NCBI GenBank assembly: GCA_002305265.1 | Contig: DBQP01000005.1 | Location: 124,001-188,000 of the forward strand | Direction: 5' to 3' | Length of the DNA: 64,000 nucleotides | Origin: Prevotellaceae bacterium UBA1391 | Lineage (GTDB): Bacteria; Bacteroidota; Bacteroidia; Bacteroidales; Bacteroidaceae | Shown here: positions 26,301 to 34,922 of the stretch, one piece after another | How positions within the stretch are numbered: the first letter of the stretch is position 1 | Layout: the number at the start of each line of letters is the position of its first letter | Notes under the pieces: model-generated | Databases searched by the model: none | What the model was told of the DNA's origin: nothing | Seen by the model: the letters and a program-made list of their open reading frames with translations, nothing else | Position numbers and translations under genes: made by a program

Positions 26301-27817
26301 AGTTGCGGACGCTTGCTCAGCACAGCCAGCGGTGTGTCGTTACCCATCGACGCCACCGGCTCGCTGGCGTTCTGCGCCATCGGAACGATGGTGCGCTCCA
26401 CGTCTTCGCGCGAGAAGCCGAACGTCAGCATGCGGCGGGAGAAATCCTCGACGCTGTTGGCCACCTTTCGGCCGCTGCGCAGCGCGTCGAGCTCGATGCG
26501 GCCCGCTGCCAGCCACTGCCGGTAGGGCATTTGCTGTGCCAGCTCGCTCTTCAGTTCACCGTCATAATAGATGCGTCCCTTCTCCGTGTCGACGAGCAGA
26601 ATCTTGCCCGGCTGCAGGCGGCCTTTCTCCTTGATTTCTCCGGGCTCGAAATCCATGACGCCGACCTCACTGGCCACGACCATCATGTCGCCCGTCGTAA
26701 TGAGATAGCGCGCCGGACGCAGGCCATTTCTGTCCAGCATACCGCCGGCGTAGCGACCGTCGCTGAACAGCAGTGCGGCCGGACCGTCCCACGGTTCCAT
26801 CAGAATTGAGTGGTATTCGTAGAACGCCTTCAGGTCTTCGCTGATGGGGTTCTTGTCGTTGAACGACTCTGGGACGAGCATGCTCATGGCATGAGGGAGG
26901 CTCATGCCCGACATGACGAGAAACTCCAGCACATTGTCCAGGCTGGCCGAGTCGCTCATGCCTTCCTGAATGATCGGCCGGATGCTCTTGATGTCGGGCA
27001 GCGCAGGCGACTGAAGCACACTCTCTCTTGCCTCCATCCACGCTCTGTTGCCGCGGATGGTGTTGATCTCGCCATTGTGCGCCAGCAGGCGGAAAGGCTG
27101 TGCCAGGCTCCAGGTCGGGAAAGTATTCGTCGAGAAACGGCTGTGCACCAATGCCAGGCCGCTCGTGAGATAGGGGTGAGTGAGGTCGGAGAAATACTCG
27201 CGCACCTGCATCGACGAAAGCATTCCTTTATAGATAATGTTCTTGCTCGACAGCGAGACGATATAGAAGTCCTCATGGCTCACACGGCGCTCCACCTTCT
27301 TGCGGATCACATAGAGCTGACGCTCGAACTTCAGGAGGTCGGAGCCAGCGCCCGTGATGAAGACCTGCTTGATGTCCGGCTCCGTCGCCAGCGCGTCGTG
27401 TCCGAGACAAGCGGGGTTGGTCGGCACATTCCGCAGGTGCATCAGCGACAGACCCTCGCGCTCCACTTCTTCAATCAGCACACTCAGAATCGCACCTTGC
27501 TCTTTCTCGTCCTTCGGCAGAAAGATCAGACCCGTTCCATATTTACCTTTCTCGGGCACAGGAATCCCCTGCAGCAGGATGAACTCATGCGGAATCTGCA
27601 ACATGATGCCAGCGCCGTCGCCAGTCTTCTTGTCGGCTCCCTCGGCACCTCTGTGACGCATGTTTTCCAGCACTTTCAGGGCAGAGTCCACCAATTCGTG
27701 ACTCTTGTCTCCATGAATATTCACCACCATACCAACACCGCAGGCGTCGTGCTCATAAGCCGTGTCGTACAACCCTTTTCGTCCAGATTTTACCAAATTT
27801 GCTTTCGTTTTGACCAT
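23327..27817 (-). CDS. gltB: glutamate synthase large subunit
   Basis: A 1496-residue GltB that transfers the glutamine amide to 2-oxoglutarate, giving two glutamates. A short propeptide precedes Cys26 in YEHDACGVGMVVNI, the Ntn glutaminase nucleophile (residues 26-430). The FMN-binding barrel includes GEGGEDSARIKGTFDG, KPGEGGQLPGYKV and ISGAEGGTGASPASS, with the 3Fe-4S cysteines in LGCVMMRKCHTNACPVGVATQ. The C-terminal beta-helix has the repeated-glycine runs near GATSGEVYINGRVG. Length is standard. It is the first gene of the gltB-gltD-asnB run. Confidence 0.98.
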   Translation of the reverse strand: MVKTKANLVKSGRKGLYDTAYEHDACGVGMVVNIHGDKSHELVDSALKVLENMRHRGAEGADKKTGDGAGIMLQIPHEFILLQGIPVPEKGKYGTGLIFLPKDEKEQGAILSVLIEEVEREGLSLMHLRNVPTNPACLGHDALATEPDIKQVFITGAGSDLLKFERQLYVIRKKVERRVSHEDFYIVSLSSKNIIYKGMLSSMQVREYFSDLTHPYLTSGLALVHSRFSTNTFPTWSLAQPFRLLAHNGEINTIRGNRAWMEARESVLQSPALPDIKSIRPIIQEGMSDSASLDNVLEFLVMSGMSLPHAMSMLVPESFNDKNPISEDLKAFYEYHSILMEPWDGPAALLFSDGRYAGGMLDRNGLRPARYLITTGDMMVVASEVGVMDFEPGEIKEKGRLQPGKILLVDTEKGRIYYDGELKSELAQQMPYRQWLAAGRIELDALRSGRKVANSVEDFSRRMLTFGFSREDVERTIVPMAQNASEPVASMGNDTPLAVLSKRPQLLFNFFRQQFAQVTNPAIDPIREELVMSLTEYIGAVGMNILTPSESHCKMVRLPHPVLKNTQLDLLCNIRYKGFHTVKLPMLFEVEKGKAGLQQALAELCARAEQSVGEGVNYIILSDRDVDSTHAAIPSLLAVSAVHHHLISVQKRVQTALIVESGEIREVMHAALLLGYGASAINPYIAFAVLDDLVKRGEIQLNYETAEKNYIKALCKGLFKIMSKMGISTIRSYRGAKIFEAIGVSAELLQTYFGTATSTIGGIRLEEVARDAIRRHDEGFGPLVVPELLPHIGQFSFRKDGEKHAWNPETIATLQLATKLGSYKKFKEFTQMVDAKSDPIFLRDFFHWKRRPIPVDEVEPVENIVRRFVTGAMSFGAISKEAHEALALAMNKLGARSNTGEGGEDSARIKGTFDGISLCSKTKQIASGRFGVTAEYLVNAEEIQIKVAQGAKPGEGGQLPGYKVNDIIARTRHSIPGISLISPPPHHDIYSIEDLAQLIFDLKNVNPHAAISVKLVAESGVGTIAAGVAKAKADIIIISGAEGGTGASPASSMRYAGISPEIGMSETQQTLVMNGLRGGVRLQTDGQLKTGRDIINMALLGADEFAFGTSVLIVLGCVMMRKCHTNACPVGVATQDEKLRDRFRGHYQYVVNFFTFLAEEVREYLAELGFRRLEDIIGRTDLIETSPDEAPLLDFRRLLHRVDSDSPAHYVPGAPHAVQPAKDADILSAAKQALEQGKEVSLEYAIANTDRSVGAMLAGAVAQKYGQQGLPDQTINIKFKGSAGQSFGAFLPAGVSFKLEGEANDYLGKGLSGGRIAVLPPVRSNFAAEHNTIAGNTLLYGATSGEVYINGRVGERFAVRNSGAIAVVEGVGDHCCEYMTGGRVVVLGQTGRNFAAGMSGGVAYVWDKNHNFDFFCNMEMVELSLVEDSTSRKELHELIRQHYLYTGSQLARMMLDDWNRYIDDFIQVVPIEYKRVLQEEQIRKLQQKIAEVQRDY

Positions 27818-27849
27818 GATTAAAACGATTTTACTTTCATTTTGACTGC

Positions 27850-27882
27850 AAAGTTAGCGATTTGACGTACAAGTAAAGCAAT
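27850..27882 (-). promoter_or_regulatory. gltB promoter
   Basis: The minus strand reads TAACTTTG at 27857-27850, with a TTG at 27882-27880, a spacing of 22. The leader to the gltB ATG would be only about 25 bases. Confidence 0.65.
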
Positions 27883-28255
27883 ACATTCAGCAAAATTTCG
27901 TTCTCTATCCACACTTCCTTACAATCACACAAGAAACAAACAATTATAAAATCATTTTGTAAATAAAATTAAGAAACCTGATTACAAATTATCAAATCCC
28001 ATCTTCCTCAAAAAAAGTTTTCATTTTCGACATATTTACTACATACCCTTCACTCCCTGACGCAACCTCCTCTTGCCACTTCCATGGAGTTCGCACGAAA
28101 CAATATTCTGTTGCAAAGGCCACCCGATTGCCCAAGGAAACACGTAAACAAAATGTCATTTACGCCCCACCCCTTCGTCGTACCCCGACCGCAAACAATG
28201 CCCCATATCCCCATGCCGACGCCGGAGGCTCCAATTCTCCTCAAGAGAAAGCGAA
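27883..28255. other. AT-rich gap upstream of gltB
   Basis: This part of the 844-base gltB-carB gap is strongly AT-rich up to about 28050 and then becomes GC-richer. No gene, RNA or strong palindrome is visible. Confidence 0.5.
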
Positions 28256-28363
28256 AATGACTGCGATCAATTGTAAAAACGAACGCAGTCGAAAATGAAA
28301 ACGAACGCAGTCGAAAATGAAAACGAACGCAGTCGAAAACGGAAACGAACGCAGTCGTTTTTT
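28256..28363. repeat. 22-bp periodic intergenic array 7 (four A units plus a degenerate one)
   Basis: Identical A units (GAACGCAGTCG) begin at 28281, 28303, 28325 and 28347, exactly 22 bp apart. A degenerate inverted unit (TGACTGCGATC) begins at 28258. The last unit ends in a T-run. It lies between the gltB promoter and the carB terminator. Confidence 0.92.
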
Positions 28364-28561
28364 CAACCTCGCATAGGGGCATTTCCGTCAGGACAAAGCC
28401 GACAGGCCGAATAGGAATCAATGGAGGCAGAATAGATGCACTGACTGTATCGTCAGCATGCCGGGGGCTGAGGAGAAAAGCGCATGAAGGCATTGTCCGC
28501 AGCATACGGCTACAGACGGAGGAAGCGGAGAATAAGAGGCGTAAGAGGCACGGAAAAAAAT

Positions 28562-28612
28562 ACGCAAAGAGGTGATAGTGCCGACAGAGCGGCAACTATC
28601 ACCTCTTTGCGT
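28562..28612 (-). terminator. intrinsic terminator of carB
   Basis: A near-perfect inverted repeat with arms of about 22 bases and a 6-base loop (ACAGAG), followed on the minus strand by a run of seven Ts. It begins 50 bases after the carB stop codon. This is the strongest terminator in the window and closes the carA-carB transcript. Confidence 0.93.
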
Positions 28613-28661
28613 GTGGCGAGCAGATGACCCGTCGGAGGGCCTGCAACGACGCCGTGCCCGA

Positions 28662-31600
28662 TCAGTTGTATTCTTCCCACGAACGAATCTCGAGCTGTGC
28701 GGGCGTCAGCGTGGAGAATGCGCTGATGAATGCAGAGGCGAGACGCGCGTTCGTGATGAGCGGGATGTTGAGGTCGATGGCCGCACGGCGGATCTGGTAG
28801 CCGTTCGACAGCTCACCTGCCGTGAGATTCTTCGGGATGTTGACCACCAGCTCCACTTCGTGGCGATGCAGCAGGTCGAGCGCCTGAGGCTGGCGTTCGG
28901 GCTCGCTGGGCCAGTAGACGGTGGTGGCGGGAATATCGTTCTCGTGCAAGAAGTCGGCGGTGCCGGAGGTGGCATAGATTGTGAAGCCACGCTGGGCCAG
29001 CAGACGGGCGGCAGGCAGCATGTCGACCTTCTGCCGGATGGTGCCGGTGGAGAGCAGAACGGTGCGCTCGGGGATGCGATGGCCGACGGAGAGCATGGCC
29101 TTGAGGATGGCGTCGGGCGTATCGGTGCCGATGCAACCGACCTCTCCGGTAGACACCATGTCGACGCCAAGGACAGGATCGGCGCCCTGCAGACGGTTGA
29201 AGGAGAACTGAGAGGCCTTGATGCCCACGTATTCGAGGTCGAAAAGATTCTTGTCGGGCTTCTCTACAGGCAAGTTGAGCATGATGCGCGTAGCCAGATC
29301 GATGAAGTTGATTTTGAGCACCTTGCTCACAAACGGGAACGAGCGGGAAGCACGGAGGTTGCACTCGATGACTTTGATCTCGTTGTCGCGTGCCAGGAAC
29401 TGGATATTGAACGGACCGGAGATGTGCAGCTCGCGGGCAATGCGACGAGAGATACGCTTGATGCGGCGCACCGTCTCCACATAGAGTTTCTGCGGCGGGA
29501 ACTGGATGGTGGCGTCGCCGGAGTGGACGCCGGCAAACTCGATGTGCTCGCTGATGGCGTAGGCAATGATTTCGCCATCGCGGGCCACGGCATCCATCTC
29601 AACCTCCTTGGCGTGCTCAATGAACTGGCTGACGACGACGGGGTGCTGCTTGCTGACCTCTGCAGCGAGCTGGAGGAAACGCTCCAGTTCCTGCTGATTG
29701 GAGCAAACATTCATGGCTGCGCCCGACAGCACGTAGGAGGGACGCACCAGAACGGGGAATCCAACCTCGCTGATGAACTGCTGGATATCATCCATAGAGG
29801 TGAGGGCGCTCCATCGAGGCTGGTCGACTCCGATGCGGTCGAGCATGGCCGAGAACTTGTCGCGGTCTTCAGCATTATCTATGGCGCGGGCTGAAGTGCC
29901 GAGAATCGGAACCTGCTGCGCATCGAGACGGAGGGCGAGGTTGTTGGGAATCTGCCCACCCGTGGAGACGATGACGCCATGCGGCGCTTCGAGTTCGATG
30001 ATGTCGAGCACGCGCTCAAACGTCAGTTCATCGAAGTAGAGGCGGTCGCAGAGGTCATAATCCGTGGATACGGTCTCAGGATTGTAGTTGATCATGACGG
30101 AGCGGAAGCCTTGCTGACGGATTGTCTGCAAAGCCTGCACGCCGCACCAGTCGAACTCGACGCTGGAACCGATGCGGTAGGCGCCCGATCCCAAGACGAC
30201 GACCGTGCGGTGGTCAGCCTCATAGGAGATGTCGTTGGTGGTGCCGCTGTACGTCAGATAGAGGTAGTTGGTGGAAGCCGGATACTCAGCGGCAAGCGTG
30301 TCGATTTGCTTGACAACCGGGAGAATGCCGCGCTCGCGGCGCAACTGACGAACCGCAAGAAGACCGGCCTCGCCGCCCATCCTGCACTCAAGACCCAGGG
30401 CACGTGCAATCTGGAAGTCGGAGAAGCCCTGTCGCTTGGCCTGCAGCAGGAGCTCGGACGAGAGCTCTGAAAGCGGTTTAGAGGAACAGGCCTCCAGTTG
30501 GGAACTCGTCTGTACAATATTAATCAGGTGGTGGAGGAACCAGCGGTCTATCTTCGTCAGCTGGTGAATCTCCTCCACGGAACGTCCGCGGCGCAGCGCC
30601 TCGGAAATCACGAAGATGCGCTTGTCGGTCGGTTCGCGCAGCGAGGCATCGATGTCGTCGATGTGCAGCTCGTGATTTTCTGTGAAGCCATGCATGCCCT
30701 GGCCTATCATTCGGAGACCTTTCTGAATAGCTTCCTCGAAAGTGCGGCCGATGGCCATGACCTCACCCACCGACTTCATGCTGCTGCCGAGGTGCCGGTT
30801 GACGCCGTGGAACTTGCCAAGATCCCAGCGGGGTATCTTGCAGACCACATAGTCGAGCGCCGGCTCGAAGAAAGCGCTGGTCGTGCGAGTCACGCTATTC
30901 GTGAGCTCAAAGAGACCGTAGCCCAGCGCAAGTTTGGCGGCGACGAACGCCAGCGGATAGCCTGTCGCCTTCGAAGCGAGCGCCGAGGAGCGAGAGAGAC
31001 GTGCGTTGACCTCAATGACGCGGCAATCGTTCGAATGCGGATCGTAAGCATACTGCACATTACACTCTCCCACAATGCCGATGTGGCGGATGATGCGGAT
31101 GGCCAAAGCACGCAAACGGTGGTAATCGTCATTGGAAAGCGTTTGCGAAGGCGCCACGACAATGCTCTCACCTGTGTGAATGCCAAGCGGATCGAGATTC
31201 TCCATGTTGCAGACCGTAATGCAGTTGTCAAAGCGGTCGCGCACGACTTCATACTCTATCTCCTTCCATCCACGCAGCGACTTCTCGACCAGCACCTGCG
31301 GCGAGAAGGCGAAGGCTTTCTCAACCAGTACGTTCAGTTCTTCCTCGTTGTCGCAGAATCCGCTGCCGAGTCCGCCCAGGGCATAGGCAGCGCGAACAAT
31401 GACCGGATAGCCCAGACGCGCGGCAGCCAGGCGCGCCGACTCCACATCGCTGACAGCCTCGCTCTTGATGGTGCGCACGTCGATTTCGTCGAGCCGCTCG
31501 ACGAACAGCTCGCGGTCTTCGGTGTCGATGATGGCCTGCACCGGAGTGCCCAGCACACGGACGCCATGACGTTCCAATACACCGCTCTTGAACAGTTCCA

Positions 31601-31895
31601 CACCGCAGTTGAGCGCAGTCTGTCCGCCGAAGGCAAGAAGGATGCCGTCGGGGCGTTCCTTCTCAATGACACGCTCCACGAAATAAGGAGTGACGGGAAG
31701 AAAGTAAATGTGGTCTGCCACGCCTTCGGATGTCTGCACCGTGGCGATGTTGGGGTTGACGAGCACGGTCTCGATGCCGTCTTCCTTCAGTGCCTTGAGC
31801 GCCTGCGAACCGGAATAGTCGAATTCGCCTGCCTCACCAATTTTGAGCGCACCGCTGCCCAGCAGCAGCACCTTCTTGATATCTTGTTGTTTCAT
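28662..31895 (-). CDS. carB: carbamoyl-phosphate synthase large subunit
   Basis: A 1077-residue CarB that makes carbamoyl phosphate from bicarbonate, ATP and ammonia tunnelled from CarA, for arginine and pyrimidine synthesis. It holds two ATP-grasp halves: VLLLGSGALKIGEAGEFDYS opens the first and VVVLGSGAYRIGSSVEFDWC the second, the classic internal duplication. The C-terminal MGS-like allosteric domain begins near ERTVLLSTGTIRQK. The start codon overlaps the carA stop by four bases (ATGA), so the two subunits are translationally coupled. Confidence 0.98.
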   Translation of the reverse strand: MKQQDIKKVLLLGSGALKIGEAGEFDYSGSQALKALKEDGIETVLVNPNIATVQTSEGVADHIYFLPVTPYFVERVIEKERPDGILLAFGGQTALNCGVELFKSGVLERHGVRVLGTPVQAIIDTEDRELFVERLDEIDVRTIKSEAVSDVESARLAAARLGYPVIVRAAYALGGLGSGFCDNEEELNVLVEKAFAFSPQVLVEKSLRGWKEIEYEVVRDRFDNCITVCNMENLDPLGIHTGESIVVAPSQTLSNDDYHRLRALAIRIIRHIGIVGECNVQYAYDPHSNDCRVIEVNARLSRSSALASKATGYPLAFVAAKLALGYGLFELTNSVTRTTSAFFEPALDYVVCKIPRWDLGKFHGVNRHLGSSMKSVGEVMAIGRTFEEAIQKGLRMIGQGMHGFTENHELHIDDIDASLREPTDKRIFVISEALRRGRSVEEIHQLTKIDRWFLHHLINIVQTSSQLEACSSKPLSELSSELLLQAKRQGFSDFQIARALGLECRMGGEAGLLAVRQLRRERGILPVVKQIDTLAAEYPASTNYLYLTYSGTTNDISYEADHRTVVVLGSGAYRIGSSVEFDWCGVQALQTIRQQGFRSVMINYNPETVSTDYDLCDRLYFDELTFERVLDIIELEAPHGVIVSTGGQIPNNLALRLDAQQVPILGTSARAIDNAEDRDKFSAMLDRIGVDQPRWSALTSMDDIQQFISEVGFPVLVRPSYVLSGAAMNVCSNQQELERFLQLAAEVSKQHPVVVSQFIEHAKEVEMDAVARDGEIIAYAISEHIEFAGVHSGDATIQFPPQKLYVETVRRIKRISRRIARELHISGPFNIQFLARDNEIKVIECNLRASRSFPFVSKVLKINFIDLATRIMLNLPVEKPDKNLFDLEYVGIKASQFSFNRLQGADPVLGVDMVSTGEVGCIGTDTPDAILKAMLSVGHRIPERTVLLSTGTIRQKVDMLPAARLLAQRGFTIYATSGTADFLHENDIPATTVYWPSEPERQPQALDLLHRHEVELVVNIPKNLTAGELSNGYQIRRAAIDLNIPLITNARLASAFISAFSTLTPAQLEIRSWEEYN

Positions 31896-33028
31896 ACTTG
31901 CGTAGAGGAATGGATGGATTGGATAAACTCGTCGAAGAGAAACTCAGTGTCGGTAGGACCACTGGCGGCCTCCGGATGGAACTGCACAGAGAACCAGGGA
32001 TGCGTCTTGTGGCGAATGCCTTCGTTGGAACCGTCGTTCAGGTTGACGAAGAGTGCTTCCCAATCAGCCGGCAGCGTTTCGGCATCGACGGCAAAGCCAT
32101 GGTTCTGCGATGTGATGAAGCAGCGCTCCGTTCCCACCTGACGCACGGGCTGGTTGTGGCTGCGGTGTCCGTACTTGAGCTTGTAGACGCCGGCGCCAGC
32201 CGCCTTGGCCAGCAACTGATGGCCGAGGCAGATGCCGAAAATAGGCAACGAAGTGCGCTGCATGGCCTGCCGGATGTGTGGCAGGGCAGCCTCGCAGGTG
32301 TCGGGGTCGCCCGGACCGTTGGAGAGGAAGAGCGCATCATACTGCAGCGTATTGAAGTCGTAGTCCCAAGGAACACGCACGACACTGACACCGCGGTCGA
32401 GCAAACAGCGTATGATGTTGGCCTTCACGCCACAATCGAGCAGCACGACGCGCGGACGACCTGCTTCGCTGTACGTCGTCACGCCGCTGCAACTCACCTC
32501 TGCCACGAAGTTCGTCGCGTCGTATTCCTCCATCGTCATCTGCTTCACGGGCTCATTGACCGTCGGCGCAGCGCCATTGCCGTCGCACTCGATTTCAATG
32601 CGGCCCATCATGACGCCCTGCTCACGCAGCAACTTGGTGAGCGCACGTGTGTCGATACCCGTGATTCCGGGAACTTGCTCGCGCTTCAACCAGCTGGCCA
32701 GACTTTCCTCCGCCTCCCAGTGGCTGAAAGCAGCGCTGTAGTCGCTCACGATAATGGCGCGGGCATGAATGCGGTCGCTCTCCATGCGCAGCGGCAACCC
32801 GTCGGGACGGAGCGCCGTCGAGGGAACGCCATAGTTGCCTTGCAACGGATAAGTGAAGGTGAGAATCTGTCCTTCGTAGGAAGGATCGGTGAGGCTTTCG
32901 GGATAACCTGTCATGGCCGTGTTGAACACGACCTCACCCTGTGTGGGCGCCTCATAGCCAAAGGAGTGGCCACAGAATGTGGTGCCATCGCTGAGAATCA
33001 GCCGAGCGTTATAGTTGGTTTCATTCAT
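31892..33028 (-). CDS. carA: carbamoyl-phosphate synthase small subunit
   Basis: A 378-residue glutaminase subunit of carbamoyl-phosphate synthase. The N-terminal CPSase small domain starts LILSDGTTFCGHSFGYEA and contains the VFNTAMTGYPESLTDPSY segment. The class I amidotransferase domain (about residues 190-370) has FLSNGPGDPDTC, the nucleophile Cys in FGICLGHQLLA, and the His/Glu pair in FSVQFHPEAASGP. Overlap with carB is four bases. The pyrG gene lies 123 bases upstream on the same strand, so the pyrimidine steps may be read together. Confidence 0.98.
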   Translation of the reverse strand: MNETNYNARLILSDGTTFCGHSFGYEAPTQGEVVFNTAMTGYPESLTDPSYEGQILTFTYPLQGNYGVPSTALRPDGLPLRMESDRIHARAIIVSDYSAAFSHWEAEESLASWLKREQVPGITGIDTRALTKLLREQGVMMGRIEIECDGNGAAPTVNEPVKQMTMEEYDATNFVAEVSCSGVTTYSEAGRPRVVLLDCGVKANIIRCLLDRGVSVVRVPWDYDFNTLQYDALFLSNGPGDPDTCEAALPHIRQAMQRTSLPIFGICLGHQLLAKAAGAGVYKLKYGHRSHNQPVRQVGTERCFITSQNHGFAVDAETLPADWEALFVNLNDGSNEGIRHKTHPWFSVQFHPEAASGPTDTEFLFDEFIQSIHSSTQV

Positions 33029-33151
33029 AATCTATCTATGGAAAAAGGGACGTGAAACATTCCATGTCTTGGGTGTGCGAGTCGGATGCCTGCCGATTGA
33101 GTCGGTGAGATACTTCCTCCGAGCTATCCGACATCTTTTTTCGCAAAAGGT

Positions 33152-34750
33152 TTATTCCGCACTCGCTTTCAATGCGCTCACGAAATCGTAGAAAAGCGGG
33201 TGCGGACGAAGCACCGTGGAGGAATACTCGGGGTGATACTGCACGCCGATGTACCACCGGTGTGAAGGCACCTCGACCACTTCCACCAGCCCCGTCTGCG
33301 GATTCTCCCCGACACATTGCATGCCGGCCTCCTCGAACGCCGCACGATATTGGCTGTTGAATTCGTAACGATGGCGATGACGCTCGACGATGTGCAGCTC
33401 GCCGTAGGCCTTGGCCGCATGAGAGCCGGGCTTCAGCTCACATTCATATCCGCCCAGGCGCATCGTTCCGCCCAGCTGCGTCAGGTTCTTCTGGTCGGCC
33501 ATCATGTCGATCACGTTGTGCGGCGTCTGCGCGTCCATCTCGCTGCTGCTGGCATCCGACAGCCCCAGTACGTTGCGGGCATACTCGATGACCATCATCT
33601 GCATGCCGAGGCAAATGCCCAAAGTCGGCACGTCGTGCTCCCGGCAGTAGCGGGCAGCCACGAGCTTACCCTCGATGCCGCGCTGCCCGAAGCCCGGACA
33701 GATCACGACTCCGTCGAACGCCGACAGCATATCCGCCACACGCTCCTCCGTGATGTGCTCGCTGTTGACAAACTCGATGCGCGCCCGGAAATCATTGTAC
33801 GTGGCCGCATGCGAGAGCGACTCGCGGATCGACTTGTAGGCGTCCTGAAGGTCGTATTTGCCCACAAGGGCAATGCGCACCTCCCGCGTGGCGTGCTCAC
33901 GCCGATGCAGGAAGTCGAGCCAGTCGTTGAGCTTCGCCGTCGTGTCTGCGGGATTCATTCCGCACTTGCGGAGCACGGCCGTGTCCAAGCCCTGCTGCTG
34001 CATGCCGAGCGGCACTTCGTAGATGCTGGGCATGTCCACGCTCAGCACCACACATTCCCGGTCGACGTTGCAGAAGGAGGCCACCTTCGCCAGCAGCGCG
34101 GCCGGCAGGTCGCGCTCGGCACGCAGCACGAGGATGTCGGGCTGCACGCCCTTGCTCTGCAATTCGGCCACGGAGTGCTGCGTGGGCTTCGTCTTGAGCT
34201 CACCGGCAGCCTTGATGAAGGGCACGTAGGTCAGGTGGATGCACACCGTGTCGCCGGGCAGGTCCCAGCGCAACTGTCGGATGGCCTCGACGAAAGGCTG
34301 ACTCTCTATGTCGCCCACCGTGCCGCCGATTTCCGTAATCACGAAATCGAACTCTCCCGTGCGCCCGAGCGCCAGCATGTTTCGCTTGATCTCGTCGGTG
34401 ATGTGGGGAATCACCTGAATCGTATGGCCGAGATAGTCGCCGCGTCGCTCCCGCTCAATCACATTCTGGTAGATGCGGCCCGTCGTGATGTTGTTGGCGC
34501 GCGTCGTGCGGATGCCTGTGAAGCGCTCGTAGTGGCCCAGGTCGAGGTCGGTCTCCTGGCCGTCGATGGTCACGTAGCACTCCCCGTGCTCGTAGGGGTT
34601 GAGCGTGCCCGGGTCGATGTTGATGTAAGGGTCGAACTTCTGAATCGTCACACGATAGCCGCGCGACTGCAGCAGTCGGGCCAATGACGCGGAGATAATG
34701 CCCTTGCCGAGCGAACTGACCACGCCGCCTGTTACAAATATATATTTCAT
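33152..34750 (-). CDS. pyrG: CTP synthase
   Basis: A 532-residue CTP synthase that aminates UTP with glutamine nitrogen. The N-terminal amidoligase opens with MKYIFVTGGVVSSLGKG (P-loop like) and includes the ITEIGGTVGDIES active-site segment. The class I glutaminase domain has ICPGFGQRG, the nucleophile Cys in LGICLGMQMMVIEYARN, and GVQYHPEYSS. The start at MKYIF is universal for the family; the longer frame would add 22 unrelated residues. Confidence 0.98.
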   Translation of the reverse strand: MKYIFVTGGVVSSLGKGIISASLARLLQSRGYRVTIQKFDPYINIDPGTLNPYEHGECYVTIDGQETDLDLGHYERFTGIRTTRANNITTGRIYQNVIERERRGDYLGHTIQVIPHITDEIKRNMLALGRTGEFDFVITEIGGTVGDIESQPFVEAIRQLRWDLPGDTVCIHLTYVPFIKAAGELKTKPTQHSVAELQSKGVQPDILVLRAERDLPAALLAKVASFCNVDRECVVLSVDMPSIYEVPLGMQQQGLDTAVLRKCGMNPADTTAKLNDWLDFLHRREHATREVRIALVGKYDLQDAYKSIRESLSHAATYNDFRARIEFVNSEHITEERVADMLSAFDGVVICPGFGQRGIEGKLVAARYCREHDVPTLGICLGMQMMVIEYARNVLGLSDASSSEMDAQTPHNVIDMMADQKNLTQLGGTMRLGGYECELKPGSHAAKAYGELHIVERHRHRYEFNSQYRAAFEEAGMQCVGENPQTGLVEVVEVPSHRWYIGVQYHPEYSSTVLRPHPLFYDFVSALKASAE

Positions 34751-34922
34751 TGTGAAGAGAATTTGTGTCGGTATGACTAGGATGTATGCCATCCCTTTAC
34801 AAGCGCGCCGAAGCACAGAAGCGCCCTGCGCGCAGCCCAGTCGGGCCGTGATGAGAGTCCCGTCCTCCGGTCCGGCCAGCCGCAGCAGAAGCAGTGCCTG
34901 CCGGCGTGTCCGGAAGCTCGCA

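Noticed and set aside
28050..28595. 181-codon minus-strand reading frame in the gltB-carB gap
   Set aside because: It crosses the carB terminator hairpin and repeat array 7, and has no family similarity.
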